Positions 23,870 to 32,522 of a stretch of 64,000 nt of DNA are shown piece by piece; position 1 is the first letter of the stretch; each line of letters opens with the position of its first letter. A model generated the notes under the pieces. That model had not been told where the DNA came from and did not search any database. It saw nothing but the letters and a program-made list of their open reading frames with translations. Source of the stretch: an uncultured Veillonellaceae bacterium (GTDB taxonomy: Bacteria > Bacillota > Negativicutes > Veillonellales > Dialisteraceae); contig CATVYJ010000005.1 of NCBI GenBank assembly GCA_958348245.1, positions 62,001 through 126,000 on the forward strand, in the 5' to 3' direction. Both the position numbers and the translations under genes were made by a program.

Positions 23870-25330
23870 ATAACGCAAATCCGTACGTGTCCGAAACATA
23901 CGACTATTTCTGTTTTTGGAATACGATTCCAGCGTCGCCGACATTCTTTCCGGCCGCCCGGAAAGAGTGTCGGCCAAGAAAGGACCGCCGCCCAATCACT
24001 CCGGCCTGAAATTCTGGCTGGTCACTACCCTCCGCGCAACTCGCTCGCTATGCTCGCTCAGACAGGCGCTCCGGCTGACGCCACCAGCCAGAATTTCTCC
24101 CTTCGGGCACCGGCCTCCGTTCAAATGGGCGGGGAGCTGCACCAGTGCTGAGCTGTTTTCTTTTTACTTTGCGAGGACGCAGGTGCTGTACTTTTCTTCT
24201 TTCTCATTTTGATGTGGGTTCATTTCCGGAAAAGAATAGAAAGTAACAAAGGAAGAAGCTGCCGGCCGGTAGAAAAAGAGCTTGTCGGCGTGGCGGGCCG
24301 CCGCTCAGTTTGTAATTCCCTGCGTGGAAGCAACGAGAGGTAAAACGACAGAGTGGCATGCCGCCGTAACAGTACAAACTGCGGGACGCGTCAGCCCGCC
24401 CCGCCTCCTACGGTTTTTCAGAAACCGCACCGTCTCTTTTTCTAATGGCCGGACGCCATCCCGGCGCGGGGCCGGGGAGCGGAAAAAAGGAAGGCCGCAA
24501 CAAAAATTAGAAGCGGCCCGCACGAACTGCCCGGCGACGAACGCCGGGCGCGTGCGAGACGAGTACCGATATTCCCGCACGGTTTTGCGTCGCGCCTTAC
24601 GGCGGCTCCCCTTTGCTCACGTGTCGCAAACACAGAAGCAGACCCACATACGACGATAAACATTTTTATCATATGTGGGTCCGCTTCGTCACGAAGAGAA
24701 ACATCAGCATAAGGGATGCACGCAGAGCGTGCGGCACAAAACTTTCAACGAAATGAGATAAATGGAAAATCTCCCGCCTGTGTCTGCACCGCCTGTGTAT
24801 AGACGGTACAAACAAGGGAGACGCGAAGCGGCGACACAAATCTTCCACGGGCATGCGGTGAAGATTCGCGAAGGATGTGGGCCCGCTCCAGCATACTTTA
24901 CACATATGCGGCGCATTGGAATCTGCGCGCAATGAGCAGAACCATTTTGCATGGTGTGTGAATCCACACCGCCTGAAAAACAACAGTTGAGTACTGGTGC
25001 AGCTCCCCGCCCATTGGAATGGAGCCCGGCCCCGAAGGGGTGAGATTTGACGGCCCGGAGCGCCCGGACGGAATGACTGTCTGAGCGAGCGCAGCGAGCG
25101 AGTTTCATTCCGTCAGCGGAGGGCCGTCAAATCTCAGGGCGGAATGACCGGGCGGCCGTTTGGCCCTTTGCTTACTTTCCGCCTTGTCGGGACAAGGGGG
25201 AAAGTAAGCGACCATGGACTCGTATTCCATAAATGGATATATTCGTATGTTTCGGCCACGTACGGCCAGATTGTGTGGGCCCGCAGAATTGAGCACACAA
25301 AACGATTTCGTCGTCATGCGCGTCCGCCGG
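23870..25330 (+). repeat. Modular palindromic repeat, copy C (composite)
   Basis: Two parts. 23878-24160 is an inverted partial copy with the GAAATTCTGGCTGGT stem type. 24225-25330 is a forward copy whose left terminal repeat is lost. The forward part has the large hairpin with AGAAAAAGAG and CAGTTTGTA arms, the CCCACATACGA hairpin (24636-24680), and a replaced main stem: TGAGATTTGACGGCCC (25041-25056) pairs perfectly with 25121-25136. The end hairpin is also a different one (CTTACTTTCC/GGAAAGTAAG). GGGCCCGC and GCGTCCGC motifs lie 42 bp apart at 25277 and 25319. No gene is supported in the 2 kb between 23696 and 25737 apart from the riboswitch. Confidence 0.83.
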
Positions 25331-25394
25331 GAAAAGCTCCGCGCAGCGGCATATAGATTTCCTCTATATTTCCTATGGGGAAAAGCTATGTTTC

Positions 25395-25423
25395 TTGCGA
25401 TTCATCAGCCGGTATGCTACTAT
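25395..25423 (+). promoter_or_regulatory. Promoter of glycine cleavage operon
   Basis: TTGCGA (25395-25400), a 17-nt spacer and TACTAT (25418-25423). Confidence 0.65.
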
Positions 25424-25484
25424 TCAAGTAGTATTTTTATAGATAGCCCGATGCAGGGCTGCCATGCTATGCACTGGATGAAGA

Positions 25485-25666
25485 TGCCGGGAGAGCGCCC
25501 GCTGGGGCCGCCGAAGGGGCTGAAACTCTCAGGTAAAAGGACCGGCACCGGACAATCCTCTGGAGAGTCTGCCGAGGCGGACACCGAAGAAGCAAGGCCG
25601 CGAGCGGCTGATCTTTCAGGTCAAAGGACAGAGGCGCACTGTGAGTTTTACAGTGCGCTTTTTTTG
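25485..25666 (+). promoter_or_regulatory. Tandem glycine riboswitch with terminator
   Basis: Aptamer 1 has GGGAGAGC, CCGCCGAAGGGGC and CTCTCAGGTAAAAGGACCG; aptamer 2 has CTGGAGAGTCTGCCG, CACCGAAGAAGC and TTTCAGGTCAAAGGACAGAGG. Both are hallmark glycine aptamer elements, spaced as in cooperative tandem riboswitches. The expression platform is a terminator GCGCACTGT/ACAGTGCGC with T7 (25634-25666). Glycine binding should prevent termination and switch on the downstream gcv genes. Confidence 0.95.
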
Positions 25667-25736
25667 TTATCCCGCAGGAAAGCGCGCTGGGTTTGACGGA
25701 GCGGCGGAGCCGTTTCGCCGGAAGGGGAGGAATCGT

Positions 25737-26816
25737 ATGGATAAGAAAACGCCGCTGTACGAGAAGCATGTGGCGCTGAAGGGCAAAATGGTGCCGTTCG
25801 GCGGATATATCATGCCGGTGCAGTACGATAAAGGCATCATCGCCGAGCATATGGCGGTGCGCACGAAGGCGGGGCTCTTCGACGTGTCCCACATGGGCGA
25901 GGTGATTTTTGAAGGGCCGGGCGCGCTCGCCACGCTGAACCACCTGCTCACGAACGACTATACGTCGCTCGCCGTGGGCCGCGTGCGCTACGGCGTGATG
26001 TGCCGGGAGGACGGAGGCTGCCTGGACGACCTCATCGTGTACCGCCTCGGGGAGGAGAAATACCTCGTGGTGGTGAACGCCGCGAACCACGACAAGGACG
26101 TGGCGCACATGAAGCCGAATCTGCTGCCGGAGACGACCTTCACAGACATTTCCGACGAGACGGGGCTCCTCGCGCTGCAGGGGCCGCTCAGCAAGGAAAT
26201 CATTTCCAAAATCCTCGAAGGGGGCGAGCTGCCGGAGAAATATTACAGCGCGTCCCAGCACGTACAGCTCGCGGGCGTCGACTGCCTCGTGTCCCGCACG
26301 GGCTACACCGGGGAATTCGGCTATGAAATTTTCTGCCCCGCGGAGAAGGCGCCCGGCCTGTGGGATGCAATCCTCGCGGCGGGCGCGGACGAAGGGATTC
26401 TCCCCTGCGGCCTCGGCGCGCGGGATACGCTCCGCCTCGAAGCGGCCATGCCGCTCTACGGCCATGAGATGAACGAGACGGTGAATCCGCTCGAGACGGG
26501 CCTCGACTTCGGCGTGAAGATGAACAAGCCCGACTTCATCGGCAAGGCGGGCATCGAAGCGCATCCCATCGCGCGGGAGCGCATCGGCCTCAAAGTGACG
26601 GGCCGGGGCATCGTCCGCGAAGGGGAGGATCTCTATCTGGGCGAAGAAAAGATCGGCCATACCACGTCGGGCACGTTCTGCCCGTACCTCAAGGGGGCGT
26701 ACGCCATGGCGCTCGTCGCAAAGGGCAGAGTCTCTGTGGGCGACACGGTGGAAGCGGACGTGCGGGGCCGGCGCATCGCCGCCGAAGTGGTGCCGCTGCC
26801 GTTCTATAAAAGATAA
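25737..26816 (+). CDS. gcvT: Glycine cleavage system T protein (aminomethyltransferase)
   Basis: 359 residues, usual family length. ATG 25737 follows GGGGAGG, 71 nt after the riboswitch terminator. It moves the aminomethyl group from lipoyl-H protein to tetrahydrofolate, making 5,10-methylene-THF and ammonia. Family stretches include FDVSHMGEV, GGCLDDLIVYRL, RTGYTGEFGYEIF (folate-binding region) and GLGARDTLRLEAAMPLYGHE. First gene of the six-gene riboswitch-controlled operon. Confidence 0.95.
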   Translation: MDKKTPLYEKHVALKGKMVPFGGYIMPVQYDKGIIAEHMAVRTKAGLFDVSHMGEVIFEGPGALATLNHLLTNDYTSLAVGRVRYGVMCREDGGCLDDLIVYRLGEEKYLVVVNAANHDKDVAHMKPNLLPETTFTDISDETGLLALQGPLSKEIISKILEGGELPEKYYSASQHVQLAGVDCLVSRTGYTGEFGYEIFCPAEKAPGLWDAILAAGADEGILPCGLGARDTLRLEAAMPLYGHEMNETVNPLETGLDFGVKMNKPDFIGKAGIEAHPIARERIGLKVTGRGIVREGEDLYLGEEKIGHTTSGTFCPYLKGAYAMALVAKGRVSVGDTVEADVRGRRIAAEVVPLPFYKR

Positions 26817-26856
26817 TTACGGAGCAATCCGGGATTGACGACAAGGAGGACTTATC

Positions 26857-27240
26857 ATGGAATTTCCGAAGGAACTGACTTACGCAAAGACGCATGAATG
26901 GGTGAAGAAAGACGGCGACCTCGTGGAGATCGGCCTCACCGACTACGCCCAGGACCAGCTGGGGGATATCGTATTCGTGAATCTTCCCGAAGTGGGCGAC
27001 GCCGTGACCATGGGCGAATCGTTCGCCGACGTGGAATCCGTCAAGGCGGTCTCCGACATTTACAGCCCGGTCACCGGCGTGGTGGCGGAAGTGAACGAAG
27101 CGCTCCTCGACGCGCCGGAAACGGTGAACGGCGCGCCCTACGACGCGTGGTTCATCAAGGTGAAAGACGTCACCGAAGAAGAAGAGCTGCTCGACGCGGC
27201 CGCCTACGAAGCCCTCTGTGAGGAAGGCGGGGAGGCCTGA
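26857..27240 (+). CDS. gcvH: Glycine cleavage system H protein
   Basis: 127 residues, start behind AAGGAGG. The lipoylation site is Lys63 in VESVKAVSDIYSPVTG, between the two halves of the lipoyl beta-barrel. It shuttles the aminomethyl intermediate among P, T and L proteins. The lipoate is probably attached by the ligase encoded at 29988. Confidence 0.95.
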   Translation: MEFPKELTYAKTHEWVKKDGDLVEIGLTDYAQDQLGDIVFVNLPEVGDAVTMGESFADVESVKAVSDIYSPVTGVVAEVNEALLDAPETVNGAPYDAWFIKVKDVTEEEELLDAAAYEALCEEGGEA

Positions 27241-27241
27241 C

Positions 27242-28552
27242 ATGGGGAGCTATGTTCCTTCCTCGAAGGAAGAGAAAGAGAGCATGCTCGCCGCGGTGGG
27301 GATGACGTCTCTGGACGATCTCTACGCCGCGGTGCCCGACTCGGTCTACCGGAAAGAGCCGGTCATTCCGGCGGGGAAATCCGAGCTGGAAGTACTGTCG
27401 CAGATGGAAGCCATGGCGGAGAAAAATACGGTCTACAAGAGCATTTTCCGCGGGGCGGGCGCGTACCGGCACTACATCCCGGCCATCGTGAAGAATGTCA
27501 TCAATAAAGAAGCGTTCCGCACGACCTACACGCCGTACCAGGCGGAAATCAGCCAGGGCATTCTCCAGTCCATCTTCGAATACCAGACCATGATCTGCGA
27601 GCTCACCGGCATGGACGTGTCCAACGCCTCCGTATACGACGGCGCGTCCGCCGCGGCGGAGTCCATCTTCATGTGCCAGGCGCGGAAGCGCACGAAGGCG
27701 GTGGTCTCCGGCACGGTCCATCCGGAAGTGATCGAGACCATCCGCACGTACTGCGCGAGCCGTCACGTGGAGGTGACGGTCGTCCCGGCGAAAGACGGCG
27801 AGACGGACAAAGACGCCCTCGCCGCGGCTCTCACGGACGATGCGGCGTGCCTCTATTTCCAGACGCCGAACTTCTACGGCGTCATGGAAGACAGCGAGGC
27901 GCTCATCGCCGCCGCGCACGGCGCGGGCGCACTCGCCGTGATGGGCGTGAATCCCATCGCTCTCGGCCTCATGAAGACCCCGGGCGAGCTCGGCGCGGAC
28001 ATCGCCGTGGGCGAAGGACAGCCCCTCGGGCTGCCGCTCTCTTTCGGCGGGCCGTACCTCGGCTTTATGGCCGCGAAGGAAAAACTGATGAGAAAGCTCC
28101 CGGGCCGCATCGTGGGCGAGACCACCGATGCGAGGGGCGGCCGGTGCTTCGTGCTGACCCTGCAGGCGCGGGAGCAGCACATCCGCCGGGAAAAGGCGTC
28201 GTCCAACATCTGCTCCAACGAAGCGCTCTGCGCCATGACCGCCGGGGCCTACCTCACGGCCATGGGGCCGGAGGGCCTGCGCGCCGCAGCGGAGCAGTGC
28301 CTCTCGAAAGCGCACTACCTTGCGGCGGAGCTGGCGAAGATCGGCTACGCTCCGGTGTACGATAAACCCTTCTTCCACGAATTTGTGACGTCCTCGCCCA
28401 TCCCGGCGGCGGACGCGCTGAAAAAGCTCGCCGGCAAAGGCATCCTCGGCGGGCTCCCGCTGGCGGACGGGCACATCCTCTGGTGCGCCACGGAAATGAA
28501 TACGAAAGCGCAGATGGATGCGGTCATTGCCGCGCTGAAAGGAGAGGACTGA
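27242..28552 (+). CDS. gcvPA: Glycine dehydrogenase (decarboxylating) subunit 1
   Basis: 436 residues. ATG 27242 lies one base after the gcvH stop, with GGGGAGG inside gcvH. This is the N-terminal half of the two-subunit P protein, forming the PLP-dependent decarboxylase with subunit 2. Family features: MGSYVPSSKEEKESMLAAVG, SIFEYQTMICELTGMDVSNASVYDGA, LSFGGPYLGF. It decarboxylates glycine and passes the methylamine to lipoyl-H. The usual clostridial/negativicute arrangement is also split. Confidence 0.95.
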   Translation: MGSYVPSSKEEKESMLAAVGMTSLDDLYAAVPDSVYRKEPVIPAGKSELEVLSQMEAMAEKNTVYKSIFRGAGAYRHYIPAIVKNVINKEAFRTTYTPYQAEISQGILQSIFEYQTMICELTGMDVSNASVYDGASAAAESIFMCQARKRTKAVVSGTVHPEVIETIRTYCASRHVEVTVVPAKDGETDKDALAAALTDDAACLYFQTPNFYGVMEDSEALIAAAHGAGALAVMGVNPIALGLMKTPGELGADIAVGEGQPLGLPLSFGGPYLGFMAAKEKLMRKLPGRIVGETTDARGGRCFVLTLQAREQHIRREKASSNICSNEALCAMTAGAYLTAMGPEGLRAAAEQCLSKAHYLAAELAKIGYAPVYDKPFFHEFVTSSPIPAADALKKLAGKGILGGLPLADGHILWCATEMNTKAQMDAVIAALKGED

Positions 28553-28553
28553 T

Positions 28554-29987
28554 ATGGAGCTGATTTTTGAAAGAAGCCATCCCGGCCACAAAATGGCTCT
28601 GCTGCCGGCGTGCGACGTGCCGGAAACGGCTCCGGATTTCCCGCTCCGCAGCGAAGCGCCGAAACTCCCCGAAGTGAGCGAAGTGGAAATGAGCCGCCAC
28701 TATTCCGCTCTGGAACAGCAGGCGTTCGGCGTGAACGACGGATTCTATCCCCTCGGCTCCTGCACCATGAAGTACAATCCCGCGGTGAACGAAGCCGCGG
28801 CGGCGCTGCCGGGCTTCACGGACATCCATCCGCTCCAGCCGGAAGAGACCGTGCAGGGCGCGCTCGAAGCGATGTACACGGCGCAGCGTCTCCTGGCGGA
28901 CATCACCGGCATGGACGAGGTGACTCTCCAGCCGGCGGCGGGCGCGCACGGCGAATACACGGGCCTGCTCCTCATCCGCGCCTATCATGAAGCGCGGGGC
29001 GACCACGCCCGCACGAAGATCCTCGTCCCCGACTCGGCGCACGGCACGAACCCCGCGTCCGCGGCGATGGCGGGCTACTCCGTCGTCCCCGTGAAGTCGA
29101 ACGAAGCGGGCGGCGTCGATCTGGACGACCTGCGCCGTCTGGCCGGCCCCGATACGGCGGGCCTCATGCTCACCAACCCGAACACCCTCGGCATCTTCGA
29201 TCCGGACATTCTGGAGATCACGCAGATCGTGCACGACGCGGGCGGCCTCTGCTACTACGACGGAGCGAACCTGAACGCCGTGGTGGGCCGCGCCCGCCCG
29301 GGCGACATGGGCTTCGACTGCGTCCACGTGAACCTGCACAAGACCTTCTCCACGCCCCACGGCGGCGGCGGCCCCGGGTCCGGCCCGGTGGGATGCAAAG
29401 CGTTCCTCGCCGATTTCCTGCCCCATCCCGTCGTGATGAAGGACGACGGCGGCTATCATTTCATGAAGCCCGCGAAATCCTTCGGCCGGGTGCGCCTCTT
29501 CTACGGCAACTTCCTCGTGGCCGTCCGGGCGCTCGCGTACATCCTGACCCTCGGCGGCGACGGCCTGGCCGAAGCGTCGGGCATGGCGGTGCTCAATGCG
29601 AACTACCTCATGACCCGCCTGAAAGACGCCATCGACATCGCCTATCCGGGCGTATGCATGCACGAATTTGTCATGACCCTCGAGAAATACAAGGAAGAGA
29701 CCGGCGTGTCCGCCCTCGACGTGGCGAAGCGCCTCCTCGACTACGGCATCCATCCGCCGACCATGTACTTCCCGCTCATCGTGCACGAAGCGCTCATGGC
29801 GGAGCCCACCGAGACCGAAAGCAAGGCCACCCTCGACCATGCGGCGGAGGTCTTCCGCACCATCTTCGAAGAAGGCCGCACCGATCCGGAGAGCCTCCAC
29901 AGCGCGCCTCACGACACGCCCATCGGCCGCCCCGACGAAGTGGCCGCGGCGCGCCATCCGAAGCTGCGCTATACCTGGGACAGATAA
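28554..29987 (+). CDS. gcvPB: Glycine dehydrogenase (decarboxylating) subunit 2
   Basis: 477 residues, starts one base after the subunit 1 stop. The PLP-binding lysine is Lys263 in VNLHKTFSTPHGGGGPGSGP. N-terminal FPLGSCTMKYNP and DSAHGTNPASAAMAGY are typical. It forms the active alpha2beta2 P protein with GcvPA. Confidence 0.95.
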   Translation: MELIFERSHPGHKMALLPACDVPETAPDFPLRSEAPKLPEVSEVEMSRHYSALEQQAFGVNDGFYPLGSCTMKYNPAVNEAAAALPGFTDIHPLQPEETVQGALEAMYTAQRLLADITGMDEVTLQPAAGAHGEYTGLLLIRAYHEARGDHARTKILVPDSAHGTNPASAAMAGYSVVPVKSNEAGGVDLDDLRRLAGPDTAGLMLTNPNTLGIFDPDILEITQIVHDAGGLCYYDGANLNAVVGRARPGDMGFDCVHVNLHKTFSTPHGGGGPGSGPVGCKAFLADFLPHPVVMKDDGGYHFMKPAKSFGRVRLFYGNFLVAVRALAYILTLGGDGLAEASGMAVLNANYLMTRLKDAIDIAYPGVCMHEFVMTLEKYKEETGVSALDVAKRLLDYGIHPPTMYFPLIVHEALMAEPTETESKATLDHAAEVFRTIFEEGRTDPESLHSAPHDTPIGRPDEVAAARHPKLRYTWDR

Positions 29988-30989
29988 ATGCGCCTCTACC
30001 TCTATGACAACCGCGCGGAGAGCCGCAATCCCTACCGCAACCTCGCCGTGGAAGAGTACCTCACCCGCCGCGTGCCGGAAGGAAGCGTCGCGCTCTACCT
30101 CTGGCAGAACCGGAAGACCGTCGTCATCGGGCGGAACCAGAACGCCTGGGGCGAATGCGACGCGGAAGCGCTCGAGCGGGACGGGGGGCATCTCGCCCGC
30201 CGTCTCTCCGGGGGCGGCGCGGTGTACCACGACGACGGCAATCTGAACTTCACCTTCTGCGCCGCCGACGGCGCGTACGACGAAGCGCGGCAGGTGAACG
30301 TCATCGCCCGCGCGGCGGCCGCCTTCGGCATCGCCGTGAAAAAGACCGGGCGGAACGACCTCACCGCGGACGGGCGGAAATTTTCCGGCAACGCCTACTA
30401 TCACGCGGACGGGAAAAATTTCCACCACGGCACGATCCTCATCGACGCCGACATGGGGGCGCTCGCAAAGTACCTCGACACCTCCACGTCGAAGCTCCGC
30501 GCGAAGGGCGTGAAGTCCGTCCCTTCGCAGGTGGTGAATCTCGCCGCGCTGAATCCCGCCGTCACGGTGGACGCCTTTGCGGACGCGCTCCGTCCCGCCT
30601 TCGAAGCGGAATACGGCGCGAGCGCGGCGGTCCTTGCCGCGGAAGATTTCGACGCGGCGGAGCTTGACCGGAGAGAGGCGTTCTTCGCCTCCTGGGACTG
30701 GCGGTACGGACGGAAAATCCCCTTTGCCGCCGAATGGTCCGGCCGCTTCGACTGGGGATTCCTCCGCATCTACGCCGCGGCCGACGGAGGCGTCATCACC
30801 GACGCGGCCGTCGACTCGGACGGCATGGCGTCGGAAGTGATCGCCGCCATCCCGGACGCGCTCCGGGGCGCGCGGTACAGCGCGGAAGCCATGGACGCGC
30901 GGCTCTGCGCCATTCCCTGCCGGAACGCGCTGGAAGAAGCGGTCGTCGCCGCGGCGGCGGCCCTCATCCGGCGCGGCCCTCACACATAA
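29988..30989 (+). CDS. lplA: Lipoate-protein ligase A
   Basis: 333 residues. ATG 29988 is the base after the gcvPB stop with no separate ribosome binding site, so it relies on translational coupling. It activates lipoate with ATP and attaches it to Lys63 of GcvH. Motifs: RRLSGGGAVYHD (71-82), GRNDLTADGRKFSGNA with catalytic Lys131, and HGTILIDAD. The C-terminal accessory domain (about 245-333) is present. A weak hairpin with T4 follows before the next gene. Confidence 0.93.
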   Translation: MRLYLYDNRAESRNPYRNLAVEEYLTRRVPEGSVALYLWQNRKTVVIGRNQNAWGECDAEALERDGGHLARRLSGGGAVYHDDGNLNFTFCAADGAYDEARQVNVIARAAAAFGIAVKKTGRNDLTADGRKFSGNAYYHADGKNFHHGTILIDADMGALAKYLDTSTSKLRAKGVKSVPSQVVNLAALNPAVTVDAFADALRPAFEAEYGASAAVLAAEDFDAAELDRREAFFASWDWRYGRKIPFAAEWSGRFDWGFLRIYAAADGGVITDAAVDSDGMASEVIAAIPDALRGARYSAEAMDARLCAIPCRNALEEAVVAAAAALIRRGPHT

Positions 30990-30992
30990 ACC

Positions 30993-31021
30993 AGACGCCG
31001 CTCATCACGGGCGGCGTTTTC
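30993..31021 (+). terminator. Weak hairpin between lplA and lpdA
   Basis: ACGCCGC pairs with GCGGCGT across a 9-nt loop and is followed by only TTTT. It probably attenuates rather than ends transcription, lowering lpdA relative to the upstream genes. Confidence 0.55.
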
Positions 31022-31035
31022 CATAAGGAGACAGC

Positions 31036-32406
31036 ATGAACTACGACATCATCATCATCGGCGGCGGCCCCGGCGGCTACTCCTGCGCCCTCCGCGCCGT
31101 CCAGTACGGCCTCCGGGCCGCCCTCATCGAGAAAGACCTCCTCGGGGGCACCTGCCTGAACCGGGGCTGCATCCCCACGAAGACCCTGCTCTTTGCGGCG
31201 GGCCTTCTCTCCAGCATGAAGCAGGGCGCCAGATTCGGCGTCGCCGCGGACAACGTCCGCCCCGACTACGAAGCGCTCCGCGCGCGCTGCGCCGAAGTGA
31301 CCGGCCAGCTCAGAAACGGCCTCACGAAACTGCTGAAACAGCAGAAAGTGGACGTGTACGCCGGCGAAGGGCGCGTCACCGCCGCAGGGGAAGTGACCGT
31401 CGCCTGTGCGGACGGGACCGAGACCGTCCTCACCGCGGGGGATATCGTCCTCGCCACGGGCTCCGTCCCCGCCGTGCCGCCCATCCCCGGCGCGGATCTC
31501 GCGGGCGTCTACACCAGCGACACCCTCCTCTCCGACCTGCCCGAGCTTTCCCGACTCGTCATCATCGGCGGCGGCGTCATCGGCACGGAATTTGCGGAAG
31601 TGTACCGCGCGCTCGGCGCGGAAGTGACCGTCATCGAAGCCATGCCCCGCATTCTGCCGCCCATGAGCGCGGACCTCGCGCGGCACCTCGCGGCGGATTT
31701 CCGCAAGAAAGGCGTGAAAGTCATCGCGAAAGCGTCCGTCACGGAGATCGTCCGCACGGACGGCGGGCTCGCGGTGCGCTACACCCTCGCGGACAAGCCG
31801 CAGGAAATCGCCGCGGACGGCGTCCTCATCGCCACGGGCCGCCGCGCCGGCGTCGCGGGGCTGACGCCCTTTGCGCTGAAAGAAGACCGGCGGCGCGTCG
31901 TCGTGGACGAACACTGCCGGACCAGCGAGCCCCACGTGTACGCCATCGGCGACATCACCGCGGGCTTCCCGCAGCTCGCCCACACCGCGGAAGCGCAGGG
32001 CAAGATCGCCGCCGCGGCCGTCGCGGGCAAAGCCTCCGCCATCCGCCTCGACCTCATCCCCTCCGTGGTCTACACCCGCCCGGAAATCGCCTCCGTGGGC
32101 GTCTCCGAAGAAGAAGCGAAAGCCTCCGGCGCGCCGTACAAAGTGGGCCGCGCCATGATGGGCGCGAACGCCAAGAGCCTCATCGCCGGGGAAGCGGGCT
32201 ACATGAAGCTCATCGCCGACGGCGAAGGCCGCCTCATCGGCGCGGAATTCCAGTGCGAAGAAGCGTCGAACCTCGTGAGCGAAGCGACGCTTGCCATCGC
32301 CGCGGGGCTCACCGCAGAGACCTTCGCCTCCATCGTCCGGCCCCATCCCTCCGTGGAAGAAGCCATGGGCGAGACCGCCGAAGGACTGCTTTCTTTCGGC
32401 AAATAA
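31036..32406 (+). CDS. lpdA: Dihydrolipoyl dehydrogenase (L protein)
   Basis: 456 residues, start behind AAGGAGAC. FAD-binding GGGPGGY, redox disulfide Cys40-Cys45 in GGTCLNRGCIPTK, NAD-binding IIGGGVIGTEFAEVY, second FAD motif YAIGDI, and active-site His-Glu near the C-terminus (RPHPSVEEAMGE). It reoxidises dihydrolipoyl-H protein with NAD+. As the last gene of the operon it completes the glycine cleavage system. Confidence 0.95.
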   Translation: MNYDIIIIGGGPGGYSCALRAVQYGLRAALIEKDLLGGTCLNRGCIPTKTLLFAAGLLSSMKQGARFGVAADNVRPDYEALRARCAEVTGQLRNGLTKLLKQQKVDVYAGEGRVTAAGEVTVACADGTETVLTAGDIVLATGSVPAVPPIPGADLAGVYTSDTLLSDLPELSRLVIIGGGVIGTEFAEVYRALGAEVTVIEAMPRILPPMSADLARHLAADFRKKGVKVIAKASVTEIVRTDGGLAVRYTLADKPQEIAADGVLIATGRRAGVAGLTPFALKEDRRRVVVDEHCRTSEPHVYAIGDITAGFPQLAHTAEAQGKIAAAAVAGKASAIRLDLIPSVVYTRPEIASVGVSEEEAKASGAPYKVGRAMMGANAKSLIAGEAGYMKLIADGEGRLIGAEFQCEEASNLVSEATLAIAAGLTAETFASIVRPHPSVEEAMGETAEGLLSFGK

Positions 32407-32474
32407 AAACGCGGCCCCTTTCGGGCCGCATGCGGACGCGGCTCTTTGCGGCGCAAAACCGCCGCAGAGATTTT

Positions 32475-32520
32475 CCTTACATTAAAAAGCCCCCATGCAG
32501 GGGGCTTTTTTAATGTAAGG
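32475..32520. terminator. Bidirectional terminator
   Basis: An almost perfect palindrome: CCTTACATTAAAAAGCCCCC pairs with its complement around ATGCA, one extra T in the right arm, and A/T tracts serve both directions. A smaller GCGGCCC/GGGCCGC hairpin lies just after the lpdA stop (32412-32430). Confidence 0.92.
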
Positions 32521-32522
32521 CG

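Noticed and set aside
25041..25136. Similarity of the GAGCGAGCGCAGCGAGCGAG loop motif to viral terminal-repeat palindromes
   Set aside because: Short GC-rich palindromes of this kind arise often and no replication gene is nearby; treated as part of the repeat family only.
14640..25700. tRNA, rRNA or tmRNA genes in the large gene-free stretches
   Set aside because: No cloverleaf with CCA-adjacent acceptor stem or TTCGA loop was found by eye; only T-box and glycine riboswitch RNAs are supported.
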